A DNA stretch of 64,000 bases from Nitrospirillum pindoramense (lineage in GTDB: Bacteria > Pseudomonadota > Alphaproteobacteria > Azospirillales > Azospirillaceae): assembly GCF_007827955.1 (NCBI RefSeq), contig NZ_VITR01000017.1, forward strand, positions 62,001 through 126,000. Reading direction: 5' to 3'. Each line of letters starts with the position of its first letter. The stretch's first letter is position 1. The translations under genes were made by a program, and so were the position numbers. The notes below the pieces were generated by a model, which worked only from the letters and a program-made list of their open reading frames with translations, had not been told where the DNA came from and did not search any database. This document shows, in pieces, positions 7,923 through 16,617 of this stretch.

Positions 7923-9149
7923 ATGATGCAGGCGGCTGTGCCATCCTCCACCACCCCCAACTCCACCCCCACCGGCGCGGTGGCGGACGCCGCCGCCGTT
8001 CGCGGCCAACTGAAGGCCTGGCTGGTGGAGCATGCCTATCCCCTGTGGTGGGAGGTGGGGGCGGACCGGATGCACGGCGGCTTCCATGAGAAACTGGGGC
8101 TGGACGGCAAGCCCACCAACGACGCCCGCCGGGCGCGGGTGCAGGCCCGCCAGGTCTATTCCTATTCCGTCGCCGCCCGGTCCGGCTGGAACGGCCCGGT
8201 GCGCGAGGCGGCGGAGCATGGCCTGACCTTTTTCCTGAACCATTACCGCCGGCCCGACGGCCTGTTCCGCACCAAGGTGGCACCGGACGGCACCGCCCTG
8301 GACGACACCGTGGTGCTGTACGACCAGGCCTTCGCCCTGTTCGCGCTCGCCGCCGCGCAGAGCGCCACGCCGGAGAACCGCCGTGCGGAGGAAATGGCCG
8401 TGGCCTTGCGCCAGCGCCTCCTGGACACCCTGCACCACGCCCAGGGCGGCTTCGAGGAGAGCCATCCCCGCACCCTGCCCCTGCTGTCCAACCCGCACAT
8501 GCACATGCTGGAGGCCTGCCTGGCCTGGATGGAGCAGGGCGGCGACGTCGGCTGGCGCGACCTGGCCGAGGAGATCGTGGGCCTGGCGCTCACCCGCTTC
8601 ATCGACGACGACATGGGCGGGCTGAAGGAGTTCTTCGACGGTGACTGGCGGCCCCAGGCCGGCACGCCCGGCCGCATCGTCGAGCCGGGGCACCAGTTCG
8701 AATGGTCCTGGCTGATGCTGCGCTGGTCCGCCCTGAGCGGCAGCAAGGCGGCGGCGGACGCCGCCTGGCGCATGATCGCCATCGGTGAGGGGCCCGGCGT
8801 GGACCCGGCGCGCGGGGTGGCCATGAACGCCCTGCTGGACGACCTGACCCCGCACGACCCCGTCGCCCGCCTGTGGCCGCAGACGGAGCGCATCAAGGCC
8901 GCCGTGCTGGCGGCCCTGGCCACCCGCGACGACGCCGACCGCAGCGACAGCTACTGGACCATGGCCGCCAACGGCGGGCGCGGCCTGATGAAATACTTCG
9001 ACACCCCGGTGAAGGGCCTGTGGCGCGACCGCCTGAACCCGGACGGCACCTTCGTCGAGGAGGCGGCGCCGGCCAGCAGCTTCTACCACATCGTCTGCGC
9101 CATCCAGGAACTGGACCGGGCTCTCGCCACCATCGGTCATCCCGGCTGA
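7923..9149 (+). CDS. AGE-family sugar epimerase/isomerase
   Basis: A 408-residue member of the N-acylglucosamine 2-epimerase superfamily, an (alpha/alpha)6-barrel enzyme acting on free or phosphorylated hexoses (mannose/glucose/fructose isomerisation or GlcNAc-ManNAc epimerisation). Family marks include R-V-Q-A-R-Q-V-Y-S-Y, N-P-H-M-H-M-L-E-A, P-G-H-Q-F-E-W-S-W-L and S-S-F-Y-H-I near the C-terminus; the conserved His residues in these motifs are the usual catalytic bases. There is no signal peptide, so it acts in the cytoplasm. The first 20 residues are low-complexity and the true start may be the second Met or a later codon. The GH31 gene follows on the same strand; an enzyme handling the released monosaccharide would fit. 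The exact substrate is not determinable. Confidence 0.88.
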   Translation: MMQAAVPSSTTPNSTPTGAVADAAAVRGQLKAWLVEHAYPLWWEVGADRMHGGFHEKLGLDGKPTNDARRARVQARQVYSYSVAARSGWNGPVREAAEHGLTFFLNHYRRPDGLFRTKVAPDGTALDDTVVLYDQAFALFALAAAQSATPENRRAEEMAVALRQRLLDTLHHAQGGFEESHPRTLPLLSNPHMHMLEACLAWMEQGGDVGWRDLAEEIVGLALTRFIDDDMGGLKEFFDGDWRPQAGTPGRIVEPGHQFEWSWLMLRWSALSGSKAAADAAWRMIAIGEGPGVDPARGVAMNALLDDLTPHDPVARLWPQTERIKAAVLAALATRDDADRSDSYWTMAANGGRGLMKYFDTPVKGLWRDRLNPDGTFVEEAAPASSFYHIVCAIQELDRALATIGHPG

Positions 9150-9274
9150 AGCCCTTGTTCTGACGTCAGAACAGCCGTTCCGCGCGTTCCGGCCCTGCGG
9201 GGAAACCCTGGCGGGGCCGGGGCCGATTGGGGTATGGGCTTATGCTGGGTCCGATGGCTGTCGAGGAACGGAGC

Positions 9275-11362
9275 ATGAGCGTGGTGCAGGATATGGTCGG
9301 CGCGTCCGCGTCCCCCAACTGGGGCCGCATTCCCGCCGTCACCGTGACAGCCAAGGCCCGCCTGGCCGGCACCACCGTCCTGCTGGAGACCGATGCCGGC
9401 CCGCTGTGGCTGACGCTGCACGCCTTCGGCGTTCGCCTGCGGACGGGGGAGCGCGCCATCGGCGGCTATGGCCTGCTGGCGGAGGAGCCGGAGGCCCTGG
9501 CGCCGACCCTGGCGGCCGAGGAGGGCCGCACCGTGGTCACGGCCGGCGGCCTGACCCTGACGCTGGATCATGCGCCCCTGTCCTTCACCCTCACCCGCGC
9601 CGATGGCCGGGTGGTGCAATCCTCCCCCACCGATGGGCATTTCGTCCGCCGCTTCCGCCTGCCGCCCTTCGCCAAATTGGACGGCGCCTGGTTCGTCAGC
9701 CTGGACCTGAAGTCGGGCGAGCCGGTCTACGGCCTGGGGGAGAAGTGGGGCCAGCTGGACCATCGGGGGCAACTGCTGCGGTCGCGCAATGAGGACGCGC
9801 TGGGTGTCAATGGGCAGTGGTCCTATAAGAACACACCCTTCGCCTGGTCGCCGGAGGGCTGGGGCCTACTGGCCCACACGCCGGCCCCTGTGACCCATGG
9901 CGTGGGCTACGCCCCCTGGTCACAACGCGCCTACGGCCTGGTGGTGGAAGATGACCACCTGGACCTGTTCCTGTTCACAGGCGCCGACGGTGCCGCCTTG
10001 CTGGAACAATACACCGGCCTGACCGGCCGGGCACCGGTGCCACCGTTGTGGAGCCTGGGTGTCATCCTGTCCAAGGCCTATTACCGCACACCTGAGGAAG
10101 TCATCGCCGTGGCGACGGAGGTGCGGGCCAAGGGCATGCCTTGCGACACCATCACCTTCGACGGCCGCGCCTGGCAGGACACCGACACCCGTTTCGCCTT
10201 TGAATGGGATCCCAAGCGCTTCCGCGACCCCGCCGCCACGCTGGCGACGCTGAAGGCCATGGACTTCAAGATCTGCGCCTGGGAATACCCGCTGGTGTCA
10301 GTCAACAACCCCCTATTCGATGAGCTGGCGGCCAAGGGCTGGCTGCTCAAGGACCGGCGCACGGGCGAGGCCTATCGCTATCAATGGGACCTGGAACCCT
10401 TCGGGCCCGTCCTGACCCCCCTGCCCGATAGCGGCCTGATCGACTTCACCCACCCCGACGCCTACGCCTATTGGCGCGACTGCCACAAACCGCTGTTCGA
10501 GGCCGGCGTCGACATGATCAAGGCGGACTTTGGCGAGCAGGTGGAACCCGACATGCTGGCCAGCAACGGCGAGACCGGGCACGCCCTGCACAATGTCTAC
10601 GCCCATCTTTACAACCGCTGTGTCTATGAGGCGGCCCAGACCTACTGCGCCAGCGGGCCCTTCCTGTTCTCCCGCGCCAGCTGGATCGGGGCGCAGCGCT
10701 ACCCCGCCCAGTGGGGCGGCGATCCGCAGGCGGATTGGGAGGGCATGGCCGGCAACCTGCGCGGTGGCCTGTCCTGGGGCCTGAGTGGCGCGCCTTATTA
10801 CGCCACCGATGTCGGCGGCTTCTACCGCGACCAGCGCGATCCCATCCTGTATGTCCGGTGGGCGCAGGCGGCCGTCTTCTCCGCCCACATGCGTCTGCAC
10901 GGCATCGGCCCGCGCGAGCCCTGGTCCTATGGGCCGGAGGCGGAGGCCGCGACCCTGGCCGCCCTGAAGCTGCGCTATCGCCTGATCCCCTACCTGCATA
11001 CCGCGATGGAAACCGCCGCCGCCACCGGCCTGCCGGTGCAGCGCGCCATGGCCCTGGCCTGCCCCGACGATCGCGCCGCCTGGGCCTTCGAAGACCAGTT
11101 CTTCTGCGGCCCCGACCTGCTGGTGGCCCCCTGCCTGAACCCAGCGGGCACCGTCACCGTCTATCTGCCGGCCGGACAGTGGCACCAGTTCCCGGACGGC
11201 GCGGTACTGGAAGGTGGGCGTGTCCACACCCTGACCCTGGATCTCGACGAGATGGCGGTGTTCGCCCGCGCCGGCACCCGCATTCCCCTGGGCCCCGAGG
11301 TCGAGCATACCGGCGCCCTGGGCGGCCGGCCGGTGGTGACGGGATACTGGACGGCGGGCTGA
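9275..11362 (+). CDS. Glycoside hydrolase family 31 (alpha-xylosidase/alpha-glucosidase type)
   Basis: A 695-residue GH31 enzyme. Positions 50-220 form the N-terminal beta-sandwich; the catalytic barrel holds the nucleophile in M-I-K-A-D-F-G-E (Asp418). The acid/base region is R-A-S-W-I-G-A-Q-R-Y-P followed by W-G-G-D-P-Q-A-D-W. The K-x-D-F-G-E form and Y-G-L-G-E-K-W-G resemble YicI-type alpha-xylosidases more than classic alpha-glucosidases. No signal peptide is visible, so it probably trims oligosaccharides inside the cell. ATG 9275 was chosen because GAGG sits 8 bases upstream and the domain begins soon after; in-frame starts at 9227 and beyond exist. It ends two bases from the convergent lipoprotein gene. 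With the GH74 enzyme at 57-59 kb it could take part in xyloglucan use; that link is inference. Confidence 0.88.
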   Translation: MSVVQDMVGASASPNWGRIPAVTVTAKARLAGTTVLLETDAGPLWLTLHAFGVRLRTGERAIGGYGLLAEEPEALAPTLAAEEGRTVVTAGGLTLTLDHAPLSFTLTRADGRVVQSSPTDGHFVRRFRLPPFAKLDGAWFVSLDLKSGEPVYGLGEKWGQLDHRGQLLRSRNEDALGVNGQWSYKNTPFAWSPEGWGLLAHTPAPVTHGVGYAPWSQRAYGLVVEDDHLDLFLFTGADGAALLEQYTGLTGRAPVPPLWSLGVILSKAYYRTPEEVIAVATEVRAKGMPCDTITFDGRAWQDTDTRFAFEWDPKRFRDPAATLATLKAMDFKICAWEYPLVSVNNPLFDELAAKGWLLKDRRTGEAYRYQWDLEPFGPVLTPLPDSGLIDFTHPDAYAYWRDCHKPLFEAGVDMIKADFGEQVEPDMLASNGETGHALHNVYAHLYNRCVYEAAQTYCASGPFLFSRASWIGAQRYPAQWGGDPQADWEGMAGNLRGGLSWGLSGAPYYATDVGGFYRDQRDPILYVRWAQAAVFSAHMRLHGIGPREPWSYGPEAEAATLAALKLRYRLIPYLHTAMETAAATGLPVQRAMALACPDDRAAWAFEDQFFCGPDLLVAPCLNPAGTVTVYLPAGQWHQFPDGAVLEGGRVHTLTLDLDEMAVFARAGTRIPLGPEVEHTGALGGRPVVTGYWTAG

Positions 11363-11364
11363 GT

Positions 11365-12222
11365 TTAGGGCAGCCAGCCGGGGATGACTTTCATCTCCGG
11401 CCGCCGGGCCAGGGTGGGCCAGGATGCCGCCCAGCAGCAGCCGTGGTCCTGGCCGGGCACGGTGATGATGCTGGCCTGGGCGCCAGGCTGGTGCGCCACG
11501 AAGGACTGGGCGATGGCGATGTCCACCACCTTGTCATCGGCGCCGACGAAATGAACCTGGGGCCTGCCCGCCAGCTTGGCGGCGTCGGTGACCGGATCGA
11601 CCGACTGCGACAGCGGCGTCAGGTCCAGCGTCCGGGTCCACAGGCCGAAGTCCAGGTTGCCGGACACGGTGACCAGGCCGGCCACGTCGGCGCGCCGCTC
11701 CGCCAACACCGCCGCCAGGCCGCCGCCGCCGGAATAGCCCACCAACACCAGGCGTCGCGCGCGGGCATCGGCCTTCAGCCGGTCCAGCGCTAGGCCGGCG
11801 CTGTCCACCACCTCGGGCGCCAGGCGCGCCTTGGTCCAGTAGCCCACCTGGCAGTTCCGCGGGCGGGTTTCCATCCCATATTGGCAGGGGCGGGCCAGGT
11901 AGGCCACGGGGCCGGGGCCGGGATGGGCCATGGCCAAGCGCAGGGCCAAGGGATCGGTGGGGGTCGGGTCCTGCGCCGGCTGGGTCGGCGTCAGATAGGC
12001 CAGGCCGTCGCCCTCGATATAGACGGTCAGCACGTCGCCGCCGGAGCCGGGGACGTAGGGTTTGACCGCCGTCGCCAGGTCAAAGCTGCCCGCCGACAGG
12101 TAATCCCAGCGCCAGCCGCCGGCCTGGGCCAGCGCGGGCCCGCGTTCCTGCCGGCCGTGGATGCCGGAACAGGCGGCCAGGCCGCCCGCCAGCACCAGCG
12201 CCGCCAGGACCCGCAGCCGCAT
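11365..12222 (-). CDS. Lipoprotein with alpha/beta-hydrolase fold
   Basis: A 285-residue protein beginning with a lipoprotein signal: M-R-L-R, a hydrophobic stretch, and the lipobox L-A-A-C with Cys18. The nucleophile elbow is G-Y-S-G-G-G, followed by G-A-D-D-K-V-V (candidate acid) and Q-D-H-G-C-C-W (candidate His), so a full Ser-Asp-His triad is likely. It would be anchored at the periplasmic or outer membrane face. It is the last gene of a tight minus-strand group: only 6 bases separate it from the TPR glycosyltransferase gene upstream. Substrate unknown; an esterase acting on a surface glycan or acylated product would suit its neighbours but is a guess. Confidence 0.82.
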   Translation of the reverse strand: MRLRVLAALVLAGGLAACSGIHGRQERGPALAQAGGWRWDYLSAGSFDLATAVKPYVPGSGGDVLTVYIEGDGLAYLTPTQPAQDPTPTDPLALRLAMAHPGPGPVAYLARPCQYGMETRPRNCQVGYWTKARLAPEVVDSAGLALDRLKADARARRLVLVGYSGGGGLAAVLAERRADVAGLVTVSGNLDFGLWTRTLDLTPLSQSVDPVTDAAKLAGRPQVHFVGADDKVVDIAIAQSFVAHQPGAQASIITVPGQDHGCCWAASWPTLARRPEMKVIPGWLP

Positions 12223-12228
12223 GGCGCC

Positions 12229-13392
12229 TTAGACCTTCTTCGCCTTGAGTTCCGCCAGCGCCTGGGCCACGCGGCCGATCACTGGTCCCCACTGGCCCCA
12301 TTCCGTCTGCCGGAACAGCCGGACGGAGGGATACCAGGGCGTGTCGTCGCGGTTCTGCAGCCAGCGCCAATCCGGCAGCAGGGGCAGCATGACCCAGGCC
12401 GGGCGGCCCAGCGCGCCAGCCAAATGCACCGGCGAGCTGTCAATGGAGACCAGCAGGTCGACCTCCGTCAGGATGGCGGCCGTGTCCTCGAAATCACGGA
12501 TCTCGGGACTGAGGCTGACGACGTGCTTGGCCATGGCGGCGGGCGGGTTCAACGCCTGCTCTTCCTTCGGACCCTTTTGCACCGAGAACAGGGTGATACC
12601 GTCCTGGGCCAGCGGCGCCAGCATCTCCAGTTCCATGGAGCGGTTGGCGTCGTTGAAATGGGTGGGGCGGCCGGCCCAGAGGAAGGCGACCTTCAGGCCC
12701 TTGTACGGCGCCAGGCGCTTGCGCCAATGCTCCCGCCGGTCGGGCAGCGCCGACAGGTAGGGCATGGGCTCGCCCGGCAACTGGCTGAGCTGCAGGCCCA
12801 TGATCATGGGCAGGCTCATCATTTCCGCATGGACATCGAAGTATGGCGGCAGCTCACCACGCAGGGTCAGGGCATCGAAGCCCTTCATCCGCCGGGCCAG
12901 ACTGGCCGTCTCATGATTGATTTCCAGGATGACGTTGGCCTGGCTCTTCTCCTTGGCCCAGGCGACCATGCGCATGAACTGGAAGGTATCGCCGTAGCCC
13001 TGCTCATCATGGATGAGCAGCGTCTTGCCCGGGATGGGCCGGCCGTCCCAGCGCGGACGCTGAACCTTGCGTTCAATGCGGGTGGTGTGGGCCAGGCTGT
13101 AGCGGTAGGCGTATTCGCGCCATCCGCGGTCGAACTCCCCCAGCAGCAGCAAGGTTTCCGCCAGGTCGAAGCGGGTGGACAGGTGCCCTGGCAGGGCCTC
13201 CACCAGCATTTCCTGGATGGGCTTGGCCTCAAGCACCCGCCCCTGCACGCGCAGGGCCTGGGCCAACAAGGCCCAAAGCGTCACCGGGCCGGTGCCGCTG
13301 GCCAGCAGGGGCCGGATCATGGCCTCGACCTCGACACCCCGCCCCGCGATCAGCATGGGACGGACCTGCTGCTCCAGTTCCTTCATGTCCAT
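12229..13392 (-). CDS. TPR-containing glycosyltransferase, GT9-like C-terminal half
   Basis: A 387-residue protein. The first 110 residues carry TPR-like helical repeats (L-W-A-L-L-A-Q-A-L-R-V-Q-G-R; F-D-L-A-E-T-L-L-L-L-G-E). The remainder resembles heptosyltransferase-like GT9 folds: L-L-I-H-D-E-Q-G-Y-G-D-T-F-Q-F-M-R, then V-A-F-L-W-A-G-R-P, S-I-D-S-S-P-V-H-L-A-G-A-L-G-R-P, and P-D-W-R-W-L-Q-N-R-D-D-T-P-W-Y-P. Such TPR-glycosyltransferases are common in alphaproteobacteria, often next to TPR-sulfotransferases as here (14-base gap). It should transfer a nucleotide-activated sugar in the cytoplasm; donor and acceptor are unknown. The large autotransporter encoded a few genes upstream is a possible acceptor. 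Confidence 0.82.
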   Translation of the reverse strand: MDMKELEQQVRPMLIAGRGVEVEAMIRPLLASGTGPVTLWALLAQALRVQGRVLEAKPIQEMLVEALPGHLSTRFDLAETLLLLGEFDRGWREYAYRYSLAHTTRIERKVQRPRWDGRPIPGKTLLIHDEQGYGDTFQFMRMVAWAKEKSQANVILEINHETASLARRMKGFDALTLRGELPPYFDVHAEMMSLPMIMGLQLSQLPGEPMPYLSALPDRREHWRKRLAPYKGLKVAFLWAGRPTHFNDANRSMELEMLAPLAQDGITLFSVQKGPKEEQALNPPAAMAKHVVSLSPEIRDFEDTAAILTEVDLLVSIDSSPVHLAGALGRPAWVMLPLLPDWRWLQNRDDTPWYPSVRLFRQTEWGQWGPVIGRVAQALAELKAKKV

Positions 13393-13406
13393 GGCGGCGG
13401 GCCCCG

Positions 13407-15656
13407 TCAGGTGGCGGCCGGCTTGCGACGGCGGCCGGCCGGCTTGGCCGCCTCCACCGACTCAGCCGCAGGCTCAGGCGCGGCCGCCTTGACGGCGGCC
13501 TTGGGCGTGGCCTTCCGGGCGGCCGGCTTCTTGGCCGGCTCCGCCACCGTCGGGGCGGGCGCGTCCGGCGCGTTGGGGTCGATGCCCAAAGCGGCCAACA
13601 GCGGCGTGAGCTGGGCGGCGAAGGGACGCCAGCGGCCGACGCTGCTGCGGAAGATGGGCTGGCGCACCTGGTTCAGGCTGGCGGTGCGGATGGTACGCTG
13701 GGTCTTGTGGAAGTCCAGGCAGGCGGGGTCCCAGGCCAGGCCGCAGAACTCGATCAGGCGGCGAGCCTGGCCTTCCAGGTCGTCCACCACATCCTCATAC
13801 TGCACCTCGATGAAGCGGTCGGCCGGCAGCACGGCACGCCAATGGTCCATCAGCCGTTCGTAGGCCCGATAGAACTGACCCAGTTCCGCCAGATCGTAGG
13901 TGAACAGCTGTTCGCGGGTGAACAGCTTGGTGTAGCAGGACAGGCAGGTGTCCACCGGATCGCGGCGCACATGGATGATGCGGGCGTCCGGCAGCGCCAG
14001 GTTGATCAGGCCGGCGAACAGGAAGTTGGATGGCATCTTGTCCACGACCTTGCGGCGGCTGCCGGCCAGCGGACGCACGAAGTCCAGGTAGCGCTGACCC
14101 AAGCCGCCACAGATTTCCGGCGTCAGGTGGGGAGCGGTCTGCGGATAGGGCCCCAGCTGATTCACCAGGGCGTTGAAGGTCGAGAGTTCACCGGCGGCGG
14201 CCACCTGCGGGTGGCTGGCCAGGATCTGTTCGATCAGGGTGGTGCCCGACCGGGGCATGCCCAGCACGAACACCGCCTGGTCGCTGCCCGCCAAGGTGGC
14301 CTTGGCCTTCCCGAAGATGCCGGCCGGGAAGGCGGCGGCGATGTCGGCCATCCAGCGTTCGGTCGCAGCGGAATCATAGCTGAAGGTGGCGCGCTTCTGG
14401 CGATTGCCCTCGTTCAGGTAGCCGAAGGCCCGATCGGCGTCGCCGATGTCCATCCAGGCCTTGCCCAGGGCGAAGTTCAGGGCGGTGCGGTCCGTCTGCG
14501 ACTGCAGGGGGTCGGGCCCGTACAGCAGGGATTCCATCCGGGTGACGGCGGGATCGCCCGCCTGGAAGCGGTGCAGGTCGGACAGGTTGAACCAGGCGGA
14601 GGCAGAGCGCGGATACTGCGCCAGCACCTGTTCGAAGGCGACCTTGGCCTCACCCTTGTCGCCGCGCTCCATCAACACGACGCCCCGGTTGATCAGGGCC
14701 TTCTCCGGGGCGAAGCCCAGCGTCTTCGACGCCTTGTCGAAGGCGGCCAGCGCCTCTTCATGAAGGCCGACAGCCTGCAGCACCTCACCCAAGACGTTCT
14801 GCGCCTCGCCATTCTCGGCCTGGATGGAAACGGCGCGGCGGGCATCGCCCAGTGCTTCCTCCAGTCGCTCCAGGTGGCGCAGGGCCGTGGCGCGCACGGT
14901 CAGGGCGCCGGCATGCAGGGGGGCGTAGCTCAGCAGCGCGTCGATCCAGCGCAGCGCCTCCTCATTCCGGTTGCGGCCCAATTCCACCGCCGCCGCGTTG
15001 ATGTAGGCGTCCGACAGGCGCGGGTTCAGGTCGATGGCCTTGCGCGCGGCGGCCAGCGCCTCGTCCGGGCGGCCCAGATCGTTCAGCAGATTGGCCAGGT
15101 TGCTTTGCGCCTCGGCATAGGCGGGCGCCAGGTTCAGGGCGTATTCATAGCGCTGGCGGGCCTGGTCCAGCCGGCCCATGCGCTTCAGCGTGTTGCCCAG
15201 GTTGTTGTGGGCCTCGGCATAGTTGGGCTGCAGCGCGACCACCCGCTCCAGGCACGACAGGCTGTCATCCAGCTTGCCCGCCTCCTGCAGGATGATGCCC
15301 AGGTTGTTCCAACCCGCCACCAGGGTGTTGTCCATCGTGACGGCACGGCGGGCGGCGACCTCGGCCTCCGCCAGCAGACCGCGCTGCCGCAGCATCTCAC
15401 CTAGGTTGCTGAGATAGACCGCGGGGACGCGGGGCGCCTGGCAGGCGCGCCGCAGGTGGTCGATGGCCAGGTCCAGATTACCGTAGGCGTGCGCCATCAG
15501 ACCCATCAGGTGCAAGGCGTCCGACTGCCCGGGCCAAAGCGCCAGCACGTGTTGGCACAACCGTTCGGCCTGGTCGGCCTGGCCGGCGTTCCAATGGGCA
15601 TGGGCCTGGCCCAGCGCCTGCTCAACGGTCATGGTGTTCTGCGGTTGGGTGCTCAT
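13407..15656 (-). CDS. TPR-repeat sulfotransferase
   Basis: A 749-residue protein. About residues 1-390 are TPR repeats (for example A-E-A-H-N-N-L-G-N-T-L-K-R-M-G-R and A-E-A-Q-S-N-L-A-N-L-L-N-D-L-G-R). A sulfotransferase domain follows, with the PAPS-binding 5'-phosphosulfate loop G-M-P-R-S-G-T-T-L-I-E-Q-I-L near residue 470 and the 3'-phosphate region I-I-H-V-R-R-D-P-V-D-T-C-L-S. The last 80 residues are an Ala/Pro/Lys-rich disordered tail ending G-R-R-R-K-P-A-A-T. The family transfers sulfate from PAPS to glycans, peptides or small molecules. It is encoded between the IalB-like gene and the TPR glycosyltransferase, suggesting joint modification of a surface molecule. No signal peptide. Acceptor unknown. 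Confidence 0.88.
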   Translation of the reverse strand: MSTQPQNTMTVEQALGQAHAHWNAGQADQAERLCQHVLALWPGQSDALHLMGLMAHAYGNLDLAIDHLRRACQAPRVPAVYLSNLGEMLRQRGLLAEAEVAARRAVTMDNTLVAGWNNLGIILQEAGKLDDSLSCLERVVALQPNYAEAHNNLGNTLKRMGRLDQARQRYEYALNLAPAYAEAQSNLANLLNDLGRPDEALAAARKAIDLNPRLSDAYINAAAVELGRNRNEEALRWIDALLSYAPLHAGALTVRATALRHLERLEEALGDARRAVSIQAENGEAQNVLGEVLQAVGLHEEALAAFDKASKTLGFAPEKALINRGVVLMERGDKGEAKVAFEQVLAQYPRSASAWFNLSDLHRFQAGDPAVTRMESLLYGPDPLQSQTDRTALNFALGKAWMDIGDADRAFGYLNEGNRQKRATFSYDSAATERWMADIAAAFPAGIFGKAKATLAGSDQAVFVLGMPRSGTTLIEQILASHPQVAAAGELSTFNALVNQLGPYPQTAPHLTPEICGGLGQRYLDFVRPLAGSRRKVVDKMPSNFLFAGLINLALPDARIIHVRRDPVDTCLSCYTKLFTREQLFTYDLAELGQFYRAYERLMDHWRAVLPADRFIEVQYEDVVDDLEGQARRLIEFCGLAWDPACLDFHKTQRTIRTASLNQVRQPIFRSSVGRWRPFAAQLTPLLAALGIDPNAPDAPAPTVAEPAKKPAARKATPKAAVKAAAPEPAAESVEAAKPAGRRRKPAAT

Positions 15657-15700
15657 GGCTTCGCGCGCTTCGTCAGGAAGGGGTCGGGGCGGGTATTGGT

Positions 15701-16279
15701 TCAGGGCGTGCGTTTGGGCGGCACCGGCAGGGCCTTCAACGCCGCCGCCAGGCCATTCAACTGCACCGGGATGTCCATGGCGGCCTTGTCGCCATTGATG
15801 TAGCGGACGGCAAGAACCTTACCGCCGGTGAAGTGGTCCAGAACCTTGCCGTCTTCAAGGTCCGCCGCGGCGACGCAACCGCCCTGCTGGCAGGCGTCGA
15901 AGGGCAGGGCCAGCGGCTTGTCCTGGTCGACGGTCAGGGTGATGCCTGGTTGCAGCAACACGCCCAGCGGCGTGGTCAGGATCAGGCGCGGCTTGCCTTC
16001 CGGCCCCAGGTAGCCGATCTGAACATGCAGCATCATGACATTCTGCGGGGTGACGATGGCGAACTGCTCGACGTAGCAGATCTCGGCCCCGGCATCGGTC
16101 TTGGCGCAGCTCTTGGACCATAGCGGCCCCGGCGCCTGCTTGACCTCCGGCCCCTTGGCGGCGGGGGTGCCCGCGGAAGGCGCCTTGACCGGTTCAGCCG
16201 CCGCTGCGGCGACCACCATGTGCGCCATCACGGTGCCGGCCGCCACGACAGCCGCCACTGCCCTCGCCATCATGCTCAT
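15701..16279 (-). CDS. Invasion-associated locus B (IalB) family exported protein
   Basis: A 192-residue protein. An N-terminal signal peptide (A-V-A-A-V-V-A-A-G-T-V-M-A-H-M-V-V-A-A-A-A-A-E) is followed by a Pro/Ala/Lys spacer. The IalB core follows: W-S-K-S-C-A-K-T, E-I-C-Y-V-E-Q, then L-T-T-P-L-G-V-L-L-Q-P-G-I-T-L-T-V-D and P-F-D-A-C-Q-Q-G-G-C-V-A. Four cysteines in the pattern C...C...C-x4-C fit two disulfides in the periplasm. IalB proteins are widespread in alphaproteobacteria; the Bartonella namesake affects erythrocyte invasion, but in free-living species the role is unknown. GGAG lies about 9 bases before the ATG. The gene opens the minus-strand group that continues with the TPR-sulfotransferase. 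Confidence 0.85.
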   Translation of the reverse strand: MSMMARAVAAVVAAGTVMAHMVVAAAAAEPVKAPSAGTPAAKGPEVKQAPGPLWSKSCAKTDAGAEICYVEQFAIVTPQNVMMLHVQIGYLGPEGKPRLILTTPLGVLLQPGITLTVDQDKPLALPFDACQQGGCVAAADLEDGKVLDHFTGGKVLAVRYINGDKAAMDIPVQLNGLAAALKALPVPPKRTP

Positions 16280-16617
16280 CTCGGTACTCCGGCCCCTGCA
16301 AGTATGCGGTACATCCGCTTATAGAATGAAATGGCGGCATCCCGCCACGCCCGAACACGGTCCTGGTCCTGCGGGACCCTTGCCCCGCATGATTGGGCAT
16401 TAAGGGACTAACCAGCAGGGCGATAACAACGTCAAGTGCTCAAACGCTTTTCCGCCAGCATTTGTCTGATCGGGCACTTGGCGGCCGATGTACCCAGCGA
16501 AATCACGAGCCGCATCTGATCAATTCTGATAATTATGGCAAGTATCAACCAAGATATGGCGGCTCTTCATACGGCCGTGGGGCGGCGAACCGCTGTTTGA
16601 TTCGCGCCCAGCGGCGG
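16280..16617. other. Gene-free stretch between autotransporter and IalB-like gene
   Basis: About 340 bases with no credible gene. The part nearest 16500-16560 is comparatively AT-rich and could hold the minus-strand promoter for the IalB-like gene group. No clear rho-independent terminator is seen after the autotransporter stop. Confidence 0.4.

Noticed and set aside
13707-15404. A 565-codon plus-strand frame across the sulfotransferase gene
   Set aside because: Shadow of the TPR gene; composition dominated by Gly/Gln/His/Ala without motifs.
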